Shown: positions 9,060 to 17,748, numbered from the stretch's first letter. The stretch: DNA of 64,000 bases from Microbulbifer taiwanensis (GCF_014904815.1 NZ_JACZFR010000025.1:1-64000); one strand, 5' to 3'. Made by a program: numbers and translations. The notes: a model not told the origin generated them from the sequence alone.

Positions 9060-10430
9060 ATGTTGAAACCCCGGGATATCAGGACCGTCGAGGAGGCCCG
9101 CGCCATCGTCCAGGAGCGCAACCTCAGCCATGTCAAGGTGGGCCTGTTTGATAACGACGGCGTCATGCGCGGCAAATACATGAGCCGCGACAAGTTCCTC
9201 TCCTCCCTCGAACACGGCTTCTCCTTCTGCGACGTGGTGCTGGGCTGGGACGTCAAGGACCAGCTGTACGACAACGCCCGCTACACTGGCTGGCACACCG
9301 GCTACCCGGATGCGCCGGTGCGCATACTGCCCGACAGCTGCCGCGAAGTGCCCTTCGAGGACGATATGCTGCTGTTCCTGGCCGAATTCGACGGCCAGGC
9401 CCAGGCGGTGTGCCCGCGCGCCACATTGCGCCGGGTGATAGAGCGCTGTAGGACCCTCGGCTTCGAGCCGCTGGCGGCGCTGGAATACGAGTTCTTCCTG
9501 TTCGACGAGACCCCGGACTCGGCGCGGGAAAAGGGCTTCCGCAACCTGAAACCCTTCACCCCGGATTGGTTCGGTTACTCGATGCTGCGCAACTCTGTGC
9601 ACGCGGAGCTGTATCGGGAGATTCTCGACCTGGGTGAGCGCATGGACTTCCCCCTCGAGGGGCTGCACACGGAGACGGGGCCCGGGGTGCTGGAGGCGGC
9701 CATCGCCGTGGACTCGGCCTCCGCGGCGGGAGACAAGGCGGCGCTCTTCAAGACCTTTATCAAGGTGCTGGCACAGCGCCTCGGCCTGATGGCCACCTTT
9801 ATGGCCAAGTGGTCTGGCGACTACCCGGGCCAGAGCGGTCATATTCATTTGTCACTGCGCGACAGCAGCGGCAAGTCCGCCTTCTACGATCCCGGGCAGC
9901 CGCAGAATATCAGCGCTGTACAGCGCCACTTCCTCGCCGGCCAGCAGCGGCTGATGCCGGAATTCCTCAGCATGATGGCACCCACGGTCAACAGCTATCG
10001 CCGCCTGGTGCCCGGTTTCTGGGCGCCCACCGACGCCACCTGGGGCGTGGAGAACCGCACCGCCGCGCTGCGCGTGATTCCCGGCAGCGACAAGTCCCAG
10101 CGCACCGAGTACCGCCTCGGTGCCGCCGACGCCAATCCCTACCTGGCCCTGGCCGCCGCCCTGGGTTCCGGCCTCTACGGTGTGATGCAGCAGTGGGAGC
10201 CGGGCGAGGCGGTGGCGGGCAATGCCTATGTGCTGCAACAGCCGGCGGAACTGGCACTGCCGCGCACCCTGTGGGAATCGGCCCAGCGCCTCAAGGCGTC
10301 GGCAGCGGCGCGGGAACTGTTCGGCGGTGATTTCGTCGAGCATTTCGCCGCCAGCCGCGAATGGGAGGAGCGCGAGTACCGGCGCCATGTCAGCGACTGG
10401 GAGCTGGATCGCTACTTCGAAATTATCTGA
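9060..10430 (+). CDS. Glutamine-synthetase-family ligase (not housekeeping GlnA)
   Basis: A 456-residue protein with the beta-grasp N-domain (about 20-105) and the catalytic domain of class I glutamine synthetases. Visible motifs are the metal-binding LEYEFFLF, TETGPGVLEAAI, the GQSGHIHLSL segment and NRTAALRVIPG with substrate-binding arginines. The adenylylated Tyr loop of GlnA (NLYDLP) is not seen, and the sequence resembles the PuuA/FluG-like branch that joins glutamate to amines other than ammonia. The amine substrate cannot be read from sequence, and no polyamine genes lie nearby. A strong AAGGAG site sits nine bases before the ATG. It appears to be a single-gene unit. Confidence 0.85.
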   Translation: MLKPRDIRTVEEARAIVQERNLSHVKVGLFDNDGVMRGKYMSRDKFLSSLEHGFSFCDVVLGWDVKDQLYDNARYTGWHTGYPDAPVRILPDSCREVPFEDDMLLFLAEFDGQAQAVCPRATLRRVIERCRTLGFEPLAALEYEFFLFDETPDSAREKGFRNLKPFTPDWFGYSMLRNSVHAELYREILDLGERMDFPLEGLHTETGPGVLEAAIAVDSASAAGDKAALFKTFIKVLAQRLGLMATFMAKWSGDYPGQSGHIHLSLRDSSGKSAFYDPGQPQNISAVQRHFLAGQQRLMPEFLSMMAPTVNSYRRLVPGFWAPTDATWGVENRTAALRVIPGSDKSQRTEYRLGAADANPYLALAAALGSGLYGVMQQWEPGEAVAGNAYVLQQPAELALPRTLWESAQRLKASAAARELFGGDFVEHFAASREWEEREYRRHVSDWELDRYFEII

Positions 10431-10500
10431 ACGGTGAGGGCCGGAATATCGCGGTCGTGTCATCCGACAGTTATCAGAGCCTCACAAAAAGGAGTAGTCC

Positions 10501-11082
10501 ATGCGCTGGCTGATCACCTTGTTGCTGCTGCTGGCTGCCGCAGCGGGTAGCGCCCAGGAATCACAGAATATCCGCACCGCCGTTTTCGCCGGCGGCTGCT
10601 TCTGGTGCATGGAGCCACCCTACGACAAACTCGACGGTGTGTTGGAAACCTCTTCCGGCTACAGCGGCGGCCACGTCAAAAATCCCAGCTATGAACAGGT
10701 CTCCGCCGGCGGTACCGGTCACGCGGAAGTGGTGCAGGTGACCTACGACGCGGACAAGGTCAGCTATTCGCAGCTGCTGGAGGTATTCTGGCGCAACGTG
10801 GACCCGCTCGATGGCGGCGGCCAGTTCTGCGATCGCGGCGACCAGTACCGCAGCGCTATTTTTTACGGCAATGCGGAAGAGAAAAAACTGGCCGAGGCGA
10901 GCAGGAAGCGGGTCGCCGTGCAGCTGGGCAAGAAAATCGCTACAGAAATCAGTCCGGCCAGCATCTTTTACCCCGCCGAGCGCAATCACCAGGATTACTA
11001 CCAGCGCAATCCGGTCCGCTACAACTTCTATCGCTACCGCTGCGGGCGCGACCAGCGCCTGGAGGAAGTCTGGGGCGAGTAA
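10501..11082 (+). CDS. msrA: Peptide methionine sulfoxide reductase MsrA with signal peptide
   Basis: A 193-residue protein. A hydrophobic leader (residues 1-18, MRWLITLLLLLAAAAGSAQ) precedes the MsrA catalytic domain with GGCFWCME, whose first cysteine is the nucleophile, then GYSGGHVKNPSYEQVSAGGTGHAE. The HQDYYQRNP segment and a C-terminal RYRCG cysteine, able to act in regeneration, are present. It reduces methionine-S-sulfoxide in proteins. The leader indicates a periplasmic location, unlike the usual cytoplasmic MsrA. A GGAG site lies seven bases before the start. No MsrB is seen nearby. Confidence 0.93.
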   Translation: MRWLITLLLLLAAAAGSAQESQNIRTAVFAGGCFWCMEPPYDKLDGVLETSSGYSGGHVKNPSYEQVSAGGTGHAEVVQVTYDADKVSYSQLLEVFWRNVDPLDGGGQFCDRGDQYRSAIFYGNAEEKKLAEASRKRVAVQLGKKIATEISPASIFYPAERNHQDYYQRNPVRYNFYRYRCGRDQRLEEVWGE

Positions 11083-11288
11083 CTGTTTAGTAAATTTTAA
11101 ATCAAAAAAAATCTAACTATTTTGCGGCGCAATTTTCCCTTCGGTTGCGCCACTCATCACAGATTCTCCGCCGCAACAAAAAAGACGCCTATTCTTCATT
11201 TTCCCGTCATCCGCCCTTAGGAATCCCCGTCCAGAATCCGCCGCGTTAATCGCGACAACCGATACCAAAAAACAGACAGGGATAGAAA

Positions 11289-14123
11289 ATGACGAAACGC
11301 AAAGTAACGCTGCAGCTGGCGCTGTGGCTGTCACTGCTGTCGGGCGGCGCCCAGGCCGGCGACCTGATTATCTCCGAATATGTCGAGGGCAGCGGCAACA
11401 ACAAGGCGCTGGAAATCTACAACGGCACCGGCAACCCGGTGGATCTCGGCAATTACTCGGTGCGTGTCTACTTCAACGGTTCCAATTCTGCCGGCGCCAA
11501 CATCGCTCTCGGTGGTAGCCTGGCCGACGGTGAAGTCTTTGTGCTCGCCCACGGCAGCGCCGATGCGGCACTGCTGGCCGAGGCGGACCTGATCTACGGC
11601 GGCGGTCTCTTCAATGGCGACGATGCCGTGGCGCTGGTGGGCCCCGCCGGCCCTGTCGACGTGATAGGCCAGATAGGCGTGGATCCGGGCAGCCAGTGGG
11701 GCGACTCCGCGATAGGCACCCAGAACCAGACACTGTTGCGCAACGCCGATGTTGTGGCGGGCCGCGCCGACGGCAGCAGCGCCTTCGATCCGGCCGTCGA
11801 GTGGGCCAGCGCGGGGCAAAACAGTTTCGCCGACTTGGGCCAGCACAACGGCGGCGGCAGTGGTGGCGGCGTCGCCCTGGGCCAGTGCGGCGATCCAGCC
11901 ACACTGATCAGCGTGGTGCAGGGCTCGGGAGCCGCCAGCCCGCTCGCCGGCGAGCGCCACGAGGTAGAGGCGGTAGTGGTCGGTGACTTCCAGGATAGCG
12001 TCACAGGCCTGGGCGGCTTCTTCCTGCAGGAGGAGGACAGCGATCAGGATGGCGTGGATGCCAGCTCAGAGGGCCTCTTCGTCTACGACAACGGCTTCGG
12101 TGAGGATGTACAGGTGGGCGACCTGGTACGCGTCGGCGGCCAGGTCACCGAGTACTATGACTTTACCGAACTCAACCAGGTCGATGGCGTCAGCGTCTGT
12201 TCCAGCGGCCACAGCGTTACCGCCGTCCAGATCAGCCTGCCGTTTGCCAGCGCCGACCACCTGGAGCGCTATGAGGGCATGCTGGCTGAGTTTGCGCAGA
12301 CACTGACCGTCAGCGGCAACTACAACCTGGGCCGCTACGGCGAACTCGACCTGTCCGCCGGCCGCCTCTACACATCCACCAATATCGCCGAGCCCGGCGC
12401 TGCGGCACTGGCTCAGCAGGCGGCGAATGCACGCAACCGCATTCTGCTCGACGACGGTTCCACGGTGCAGAACCCGGAAACTGTTCCCTATCCGGCCCCG
12501 GGACTCAGCGCCGCCGACAGCCTGCGTGCCGGCAGCACCGTTACGGGCCTGCGCGGCGTAATCGGCTATGGCTTCGGCGCCTACCGCATACAGCCAGTGG
12601 AAGCACCGCAATTCGTCGCGGCCAATCCGCGCACTTCGTCTCCGGCGCTGCCGGGCAGCGACAGCCTGCGCGTCGCCAGCTTCAATGTCTTGAATTACTT
12701 TAATGGCAACGGTCAGGGTGGCGGCTTCCCAACCTCTCGCGGCGCTGACACAGCGGGGGAGTTCCAGCGCCAGCGCGACAAGATCATCTCTGCCATCCGC
12801 GGCACCGGTGCGGATATCGTCGGCCTGATGGAAATCGAGAACGACGGTTACGGAACCGAGAGCGCGATACAGGATCTGGTCGACGGTCTCAACGCCATAG
12901 CCGGTGGCCAGGTCTACGCCTTCGTGGATCCGGGGCTGGCACGACTGGGCGGCGACGAAATAGCCGTGGGTATTATCTACCGCGCCGACAGGGTACAGCC
13001 CCTGGGTGCCGCCGCCACGCTGGACAGCTACCCCTTCGATTACCTGAATCGCCAGCCGCTGCTGCAGGCCTTTACCGAACTGGCCAGCAACGAATCCCTG
13101 GCGGTGGTGGTCAACCACTTCAAGTCCAAGGGCAGCTGCCCCGGCGACGGCAGCCTGGACGACGACCAGAATGATGGCCAGGGCTGCTGGAACCAGGTCC
13201 GCTCCCAGGCCGCCGACGCCCTGGCCGACTGGCTGGCGACGGACCCCAGCGGCACGGGCACCGAGGGCCTGCTGATTCTCGGCGACCTCAACGCCTATGC
13301 GAAGGAAAACCCGATCACTGCGCTACAGGACGCCGGCTATACCGACCTGCTGGCCGCCTTCCACGGCGACACCGCCCACTCCTATGTGTACGACGCCCAG
13401 GCCGGCTACCTGGATCATGCCCTCGCCAATGCCGCGCTGGCCCCGCTGGTGACCGGTGTGGCCGATTGGCATATCAACGCCGACGAACCGCGGGTGCTGG
13501 ACTACAACACCGAGTACAAGAGTGCGGCGCAACAGGACTCTCTCTACAGCCCCGATCCCTACCGCGCCTCGGACCACGATCCGCTGGTGGTGGAACTGGA
13601 CCTGACCGCCGGCAATGCGGTGCCCAACGCGGACTTCACCACTGAGGCCCAGGGCAAGCGTGTCCACTTTACCGATAGCAGTAGTGACAGCGACGGCAGT
13701 ATCGTCGGTTGGCACTGGGACTTCGGCGATGGCAAAACCAGTTCAGAGCAGAACCCGAATCACCGCTATCGCGATGCGGGTACCTATACCGTGATCCTGC
13801 GGGTGGAAGACGACGACGGTGCGCTGGCGGCTTCAGAGCGGGAACTGCTGGTGCGGGAAAACGGCGAAGGACCCCGGGCGCGATTCAGTGTGAGCCGGCT
13901 CTTCAACTGGGTACGGGTACAGGAACGCAGTCGCGGTGACCATGGTCTCAGTTACCGCTGGAACTTTGGTGACGGCAGTGCGGCGCAGGGTCGGCGCGTC
14001 TGGCACCGCTACAACCAGGGTGGCGACTACGAGATTACCCTGACGGTTACTGACAGTGAGGGGCGCGAGGACAGCGCAAAGCGCTCTGTTTCGATTCGCA
14101 GACCCTGGTGGATGTTTTTCTAA
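11289..14123 (+). CDS. Secreted ExeM/NucH-like extracellular nuclease with LTD and PKD domains
   Basis: A 944-residue secreted protein. A signal peptide (1-23) is followed by a lamin-tail domain (about 24-140, opening DLIISEYVEGSGNNKALEIYNGT), as is usual in ExeM proteins. An OB-fold-like region follows (about 195-300, FFLQEEDSDQDG...VGDLVRVGG), then an endonuclease/exonuclease/phosphatase domain from about 458 (RVASFNVLNYF, VGLMEIEND, VVNHFKSKG, LILGDLNAY) to SDHDPLVVEL at about 765. Two PKD-like domains end it (about 778-860 and 861-940). It should degrade extracellular DNA for phosphate or nutrients, or to remodel biofilm. No C-terminal sorting signal is evident. A strong terminator follows. 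Confidence 0.92.
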   Translation: MTKRKVTLQLALWLSLLSGGAQAGDLIISEYVEGSGNNKALEIYNGTGNPVDLGNYSVRVYFNGSNSAGANIALGGSLADGEVFVLAHGSADAALLAEADLIYGGGLFNGDDAVALVGPAGPVDVIGQIGVDPGSQWGDSAIGTQNQTLLRNADVVAGRADGSSAFDPAVEWASAGQNSFADLGQHNGGGSGGGVALGQCGDPATLISVVQGSGAASPLAGERHEVEAVVVGDFQDSVTGLGGFFLQEEDSDQDGVDASSEGLFVYDNGFGEDVQVGDLVRVGGQVTEYYDFTELNQVDGVSVCSSGHSVTAVQISLPFASADHLERYEGMLAEFAQTLTVSGNYNLGRYGELDLSAGRLYTSTNIAEPGAAALAQQAANARNRILLDDGSTVQNPETVPYPAPGLSAADSLRAGSTVTGLRGVIGYGFGAYRIQPVEAPQFVAANPRTSSPALPGSDSLRVASFNVLNYFNGNGQGGGFPTSRGADTAGEFQRQRDKIISAIRGTGADIVGLMEIENDGYGTESAIQDLVDGLNAIAGGQVYAFVDPGLARLGGDEIAVGIIYRADRVQPLGAAATLDSYPFDYLNRQPLLQAFTELASNESLAVVVNHFKSKGSCPGDGSLDDDQNDGQGCWNQVRSQAADALADWLATDPSGTGTEGLLILGDLNAYAKENPITALQDAGYTDLLAAFHGDTAHSYVYDAQAGYLDHALANAALAPLVTGVADWHINADEPRVLDYNTEYKSAAQQDSLYSPDPYRASDHDPLVVELDLTAGNAVPNADFTTEAQGKRVHFTDSSSDSDGSIVGWHWDFGDGKTSSEQNPNHRYRDAGTYTVILRVEDDDGALAASERELLVRENGEGPRARFSVSRLFNWVRVQERSRGDHGLSYRWNFGDGSAAQGRRVWHRYNQGGDYEITLTVTDSEGREDSAKRSVSIRRPWWMFF

Positions 14124-14154
14124 CTTCCAATTCCTGCTGAATTATCTTTTTGCT

Positions 14155-14185
14155 AAGCGAGCCCTATCTGGGGCTCGCTTTTTTT
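14155..14185 (+). terminator. Intrinsic terminator of the ExeM-like nuclease gene
   Basis: A 10-base stem (AAGCGAGCCC / GGGCTCGCTT) with a 6-base loop is followed by a run of T, 32 bases past the stop codon. Confidence 0.9.
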
Positions 14186-14425
14186 GAATATTTAGGCGGG
14201 AAGTTAATATCAGCGCTTGAAAGCAGCGGTGACAACCGTCAAACGATTATATTAAATGGGGTAATCATAACGAACTGAACTTCGGGAACCGGTGGTCGGA
14301 TATAAGCAATTTTGTTTGGCTATGTATAGATGTTTGTGGCTGAATGCCGACATAAGCATGTAGATTTTAGTTGCAGTATCAGTATGTGATCACTTCCTAT
14401 AACAAACTGTTAGCCAGAAATAGAA
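14186..14425. other. AT-rich gene-free stretch at the edge of an accessory island
   Basis: About 240 bases after the terminator have no convincing reading frame. The base composition drops sharply in GC against both flanking core regions. TATAACAAACTGTTAGCC at about 14398-14415 faintly recalls an integron attC end, but no second half is seen. It probably carries the promoter of the gene at 14426. Confidence 0.4.
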
Positions 14426-15114
14426 ATGCAGAAAGAATTAAGAATTTGTGAGTACTTCAGAGGAGGAGTTGGCGCCGATGATCTCAGGGAAATATCTGAG
14501 TCAGATTATGGCTGCGGTGTTGACGATAATCTTGGTGCACTCAAGAAAATATTATCCTCAGGAAAGATTCCTAAAGTTCTTGAATGGAAACCAAGGGAAG
14601 TTTTAGCGCTTGGGCACTGGGCTGATTATCGTGAGAAAGGTAAGGAGAAAATAGTTAGAGTTTTTTTCTGTTCTTACGTTTTGTTGGCCGCATCGGAGCA
14701 TAGAGAGTCCGCTGGCTACTTGGAAGGTCAAGTGGAGAATATGATTATTTCTATAGATAGTGCGGCGATGCTTGGCGAGCAAGAATTAAGTATGTTGTAT
14801 GAGTTTTTCGTCCAAGTGGTAGAAATTATCTATCTGGATGACTGGGAAGAGGACTATCTATATTTTTATCTTTCAATATATATATATTGGCCGTGTTGTT
14901 GAGAAAGTCGAGTTTTGAAGTGGAAGGCTGTATTCAAGCCGTAATCGATGCGGAAAGAAAAGTCGCAAATCGCTGCATGAAAAAATTACAAGAAGATATA
15001 TTTGGGTATACTTGTTTTGGTCAAAAGATATCAACTTGGGAAGAGTATTACTCGGAATGTGGCCATTCGTTAGAAGTTAAGAGGATAAAAGAATTCTCGG
15101 GATGCTGGTTGTAA
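14426..15114 (+). pseudogene. Unknown protein split by a frame change at a TA repeat (possible immunity-type gene)
   Basis: Two frames abut here: 14426-14902 (158 residues) and a continuation to 15114. The first ends in a low-quality tail at the (AT)6 tract 14876-14887. Removing one TA unit would join LSIYI directly to LAVLLRKSSFEVEG and give a single protein of about 228 residues, so a dinucleotide slip is the simplest explanation. The joined sequence has no family I recognise. It is acidic and Trp/Tyr-rich (EIIYLDDWEEDYLYFYL, STWEEYYSECG), as many immunity proteins are, and lies in tail-to-tail orientation beside a toxin/immunity pair. It may be a dead gene, a phase-variable gene, or a sequencing error. 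Confidence 0.5.
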
Positions 15115-15119
15115 AAAAG

Positions 15120-15701
15120 TCACCAGATATTGGATAAATCTTCTTCAAATATCAGACCATCAATTTCGAGTTCTTCACAAGTGCTCCTAAAGCCATCGCT
15201 GCAGAATATCCCGCCAAAGCCTTGATGAAAGGACTTGAATATAGCTTTCTCCTTTATATCTGATTCGTCAAATACAAGCTTTTCAATGCCGAGCGCCACA
15301 TCGCCGTCCCATTCGTATTGGCTTTTTGAATCGTCGACCTTTCCTGATGTAAGTAGGTTAAATATAAAGTAATTAAATCCATCAATATTGATGGGCAAGA
15401 ATTCACCATAGTCAGCCAAAATCAGCTTAAGGTTGGCATATGCTTTCTCCGATAAGACAAGCGTTGCGTTCTTCCAGATAGATATATTTGGGATCTTGAC
15501 TGCCTGCGGATGATCGGGAAGGGACGCGAAAGAGGTGTCCACTTTCTTCCAGCGATCGGAGAACTTGACATCGAGCAGCCCGAGATTTACACAGTCTTCT
15601 AGGCCGCCGTCGCCGAGATTCAGGCTCTCGCTTAGCTGAATAGAGTCCAGGGTAATCTGCTGGTATACGTCTTCGATGTTTTTCAGTAAATAAGTCTTCA
15701 T
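15120..15701 (-). CDS. Imm11 (DUF1629)-like immunity protein
   Basis: A 193-residue protein. The start at ATG 15701 overlaps the toxin stop codon (ATGA), so the two are translationally coupled; an upstream ATG at 15716 would overlap the toxin further. The pattern matches the Imm11/DUF1629 immunity family as I know it: an early SERAY-like surface (VLSEKAYANLKLIL), EFLPINIDGFNYFIFNLL, DDSKSQY, an AIFKSF strand, and IFCSDGFRSTCEELEIDGLIFEE at the end. Such proteins bind and block a partner toxin in the cytoplasm. The cognate partner should be the AHH nuclease encoded just upstream. Base composition is AT-richer than core genes, suggesting transfer. Confidence 0.72.
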   Translation of the reverse strand: MKTYLLKNIEDVYQQITLDSIQLSESLNLGDGGLEDCVNLGLLDVKFSDRWKKVDTSFASLPDHPQAVKIPNISIWKNATLVLSEKAYANLKLILADYGEFLPINIDGFNYFIFNLLTSGKVDDSKSQYEWDGDVALGIEKLVFDESDIKEKAIFKSFHQGFGGIFCSDGFRSTCEELEIDGLIFEEDLSNIW

Positions 15702-16426
15702 GCTCGACCATCCCATTGACTGTCTTTTGGTTGCTCAATTTTAACCGGATAGGTCCCATCTTTCATTTTGGACTTGAGAGCCCGAAGCTTAGCTTCAAAC
15801 ACTCTCCCCGCAGGAATCCTGCCCAGTTGGGCGACAAGCCAAACTTCGTAGTTGGTGCCATGTATGGATTTGTGGGACGGGGAGTCGGGAGTTGCCCAAT
15901 GGCCCTTGGAATTCTTCGGATCTGACAACCAGATCCCATTTTTCGGATCATTGATGCGAACGCCGGTCATATGCAATTGGATTCGAATATCGACTAGTTG
16001 CTTCTGTCGCCAGCGTCCTTTGCCTGGAACGATATGGTGGGCTACATGATCGATACTCGGTTTTGGTTCTCCTGCTGCTACAAGGTGTTTGGCGAGTTTG
16101 CTCGCCGGGTGATGTAATTCTTTCCTCATCTTCTCGAGTCGTTCAGATGAGGTCAGGATGTTAAGCTCTTCTCGATATTTTTGCAGCCCGGCCTCAATTG
16201 AGGCAAGAGTATTGATCTTATGGCGTTCCTGAGCCAGGAAGGCGCGTGCCTCGTTCCATTCTTTCAGGCGTTTCTCCCGTTCCGCTTGAGCTTCATTGGT
16301 GGGTACGGGAGCGCACTGAGATGCGTGATAGGTGTCACATTTTTTCTCGAACTCGTAAATAGCCGTTTCGAGATGTGTGGCCGCTTTGGGCGGAGCTGCT
16401 GGTGCCGGCGGTTGTTCGAGTTTCAT
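15698..16426 (-). CDS. AHH-domain nuclease toxin
   Basis: A 242-residue protein. The C-terminal half carries the AHH nuclease motif of the HNH/EndoVII superfamily: HVAHHIVPG (AHH at 129-131), then RIQLHMTGVRINDPKNGIWL (about 148-167) and HKSIHGTNYEVWL, with the later histidines expected at the metal site. The N-terminal half starts with a Pro/Ala-rich stretch and then a charged helical region (about 40-110), with no signal peptide or membrane segment. It is probably a toxin that cuts nucleic acid in rival cells, delivered by a secretion apparatus not encoded here. I chose ATG 16426 because the open frame further upstream has no domain and runs antisense through the gene at 16814. Confidence 0.78.
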   Translation of the reverse strand: MKLEQPPAPAAPPKAATHLETAIYEFEKKCDTYHASQCAPVPTNEAQAEREKRLKEWNEARAFLAQERHKINTLASIEAGLQKYREELNILTSSERLEKMRKELHHPASKLAKHLVAAGEPKPSIDHVAHHIVPGKGRWRQKQLVDIRIQLHMTGVRINDPKNGIWLSDPKNSKGHWATPDSPSHKSIHGTNYEVWLVAQLGRIPAGRVFEAKLRALKSKMKDGTYPVKIEQPKDSQWDGRA

Positions 16427-16813
16427 ACAACGATCCCTGTTGTGTTCAGGTCGCAATTTAGCTCGATATGAGACTTTTTGGCAAGCGAAGTAGGCGGTCA
16501 AGACTATGAAGGTCGGTGATTTTTTCTGGTGGCGAAACTGGTTAGAGATTAAATGGAGGTCGGTTTTTGCTGGAAAGTATCTAGATGTCTGCAGTGTCGG
16601 AAATTTGACTTTTAATCCAACGTCTTGGCAAGACCTGTTTCTGCTTGGTTGTAGCTGCTTTCTCTGCTCTGGTAGCGGTTTTAACTTTTCAAGAAGCAAC
16701 ATTACGGGTTTTAATAAAGCAGCTCTGGCTTGCCTTATAGGCGAAAATATTCGTATAAGCGGAGCTAACATAACGGAATAAGTTTCGCTAGTTTTGACAA
16801 GGAGAAGTCGAAG
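16427..16813. other. Gene-free AT-rich gap (387 bases)
   Basis: This stretch separates the toxin gene (minus strand) from the GIY-YIG-like gene (plus strand), so it should hold both promoters. A 91-codon plus-strand frame (16506-16781) is open but has no ribosome-binding site, no recognisable family and an odd Cys/Phe/Trp-rich composition, so I do not call it a gene. No repeat or attachment site was evident. Confidence 0.45.
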
Positions 16814-17362
16814 ATGGTCAACGGACCTTCCTGGGAGCCCTTGAGACCCCTGAAGAATTACCTGGATGCGCCGGCCAAAAGCGGTGTCTACGAGATAGGT
16901 TTCAGAAAAGACGGTTTTATGGCCAAGCAGGCAACGGCCTACGGCCTGCACGCGGTTGGCTACCCCACCAGTTTTTACCCCATGTATGTCGGCAAGCACG
17001 AGCGCTCGATGCGGCAGCGATTGGGGGAACATTTTATCGGGGTCAATTCCCTGGGCAGGCACCGCAGGGGTTCCAAGGCGAGTGCGTCGATCAGGGAATT
17101 CTACAGGGAGCTGTTGCCGGAGCTGGAGCGGCAGCAGGCCAGGGTGCCCAGGGCGATGCGCTTCCCCCTGGACGGGCTCTTTTTTACCTGTATCCCCCTC
17201 GAGGATGCGGCGCAGTTTGAATCCATGGTCCGGTTGGCGCATTTCGACTATCCGTGGAATCGCCGCGATGAAAAGGATGCGCGGGATCAGGCGGCGGGCA
17301 CGGAGAGCGCCGACTTCGGCTATATCTATCAGCAAAAGGCAGTAAGGTTTATTGGCGGTTAA
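16814..17362 (+). CDS. GIY-YIG-like nuclease-fold protein
   Basis: A 182-residue protein with the layout of the GIY-YIG superfamily. SGVYEIGF (about 23-30) stands for GIY, and FYPMYVGKHERSMRQRLGEHF (about 54-74) stands for YIG followed by the conserved Arg and His. Further on, EDAAQFESMVRLAHFDYPWNR supplies the late Glu and Asn of the fold. The catalytic set therefore seems intact. GIY-YIG domains cut or repair DNA or act as homing, restriction or toxin modules; which applies is unknown. A strong AAGGAG site precedes the ATG. GC content is closer to the core genome than that of the genes to its left, and a small gene follows 14 bases later. Confidence 0.65.
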   Translation: MVNGPSWEPLRPLKNYLDAPAKSGVYEIGFRKDGFMAKQATAYGLHAVGYPTSFYPMYVGKHERSMRQRLGEHFIGVNSLGRHRRGSKASASIREFYRELLPELERQQARVPRAMRFPLDGLFFTCIPLEDAAQFESMVRLAHFDYPWNRRDEKDARDQAAGTESADFGYIYQQKAVRFIGG

Positions 17363-17376
17363 CAGGAGCTTTTGTG

Positions 17377-17748
17377 ATGACCGCGTTCGAGTGTCTTGCC
17401 GGGCTGAGTCTGGAGTGGACCGGCGTGCACCATTCGCAGGGTGGTGATTTCACGGATCTCTCCACCCATACCGTGTCCTATGAAACCGATAGCGAGTGCT
17501 ATGTGACGGCCGCGGGGAAGCTCGTCGGCGAGGCCCGGTATTCCTATCGCAGGCTGGACTCCCGCATGGCGATCGTCATCTACCATCCGGAGATTTATCA
17601 GGGGCGAAAGGGTGTCGTCCTCTATGCGATGCTGGACTTTGACTCGGTGACGGACCGCGCCGTGATTCTCGCCGATGGCGAGCCGTTCGCGGTTGCCGAT
17701 GGGGCGTTTCGCGTGGTGGATACTCCGGCAAGGCCTGCTGCCGAATAG
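17377..17748 (+). CDS. Small protein of unknown function (possible MoaF-like barrel)
   Basis: A 123-residue protein from ATG 17377, eight bases after an AGGAG site; a GTG three bases earlier is the alternative. Alternating hydrophobic strands (HTVSYETDSECYVTAAG, GEARYSYRRLDSRMAIVIYHP, KGVVLYAMLDFDSVTDRAVIL) suggest a small beta barrel, and the spacing recalls MoaF-like lipocalin folds, but no diagnostic motif is present. There is no signal peptide. It follows the GIY-YIG-like gene by 14 bases and is probably in the same transcript. Function is unknown. Confidence 0.6.
   Translation: MTAFECLAGLSLEWTGVHHSQGGDFTDLSTHTVSYETDSECYVTAAGKLVGEARYSYRRLDSRMAIVIYHPEIYQGRKGVVLYAMLDFDSVTDRAVILADGEPFAVADGAFRVVDTPARPAAE

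Noticed and set aside
14398..14415. TATAACAAACTGTTAGCC resembling one end of an integron attC site
   Set aside because: There is no matching second half, no cassette array orientation and no integrase, so chance similarity is more likely.
16506..16781. A 91-codon plus-strand open frame in the toxin-GIY-YIG gap
   Set aside because: It has no ribosome-binding site, no recognisable family, and Cys/Trp/Phe-rich composition typical of a chance frame in AT-rich DNA.
16427..17335. Extension of the AHH toxin frame to an upstream start at 17335
   Set aside because: The extra 303 codons show no domain, and the last half-kilobase runs antisense to the GIY-YIG-like gene; ATG 16426 has a plausible ribosome-binding site.
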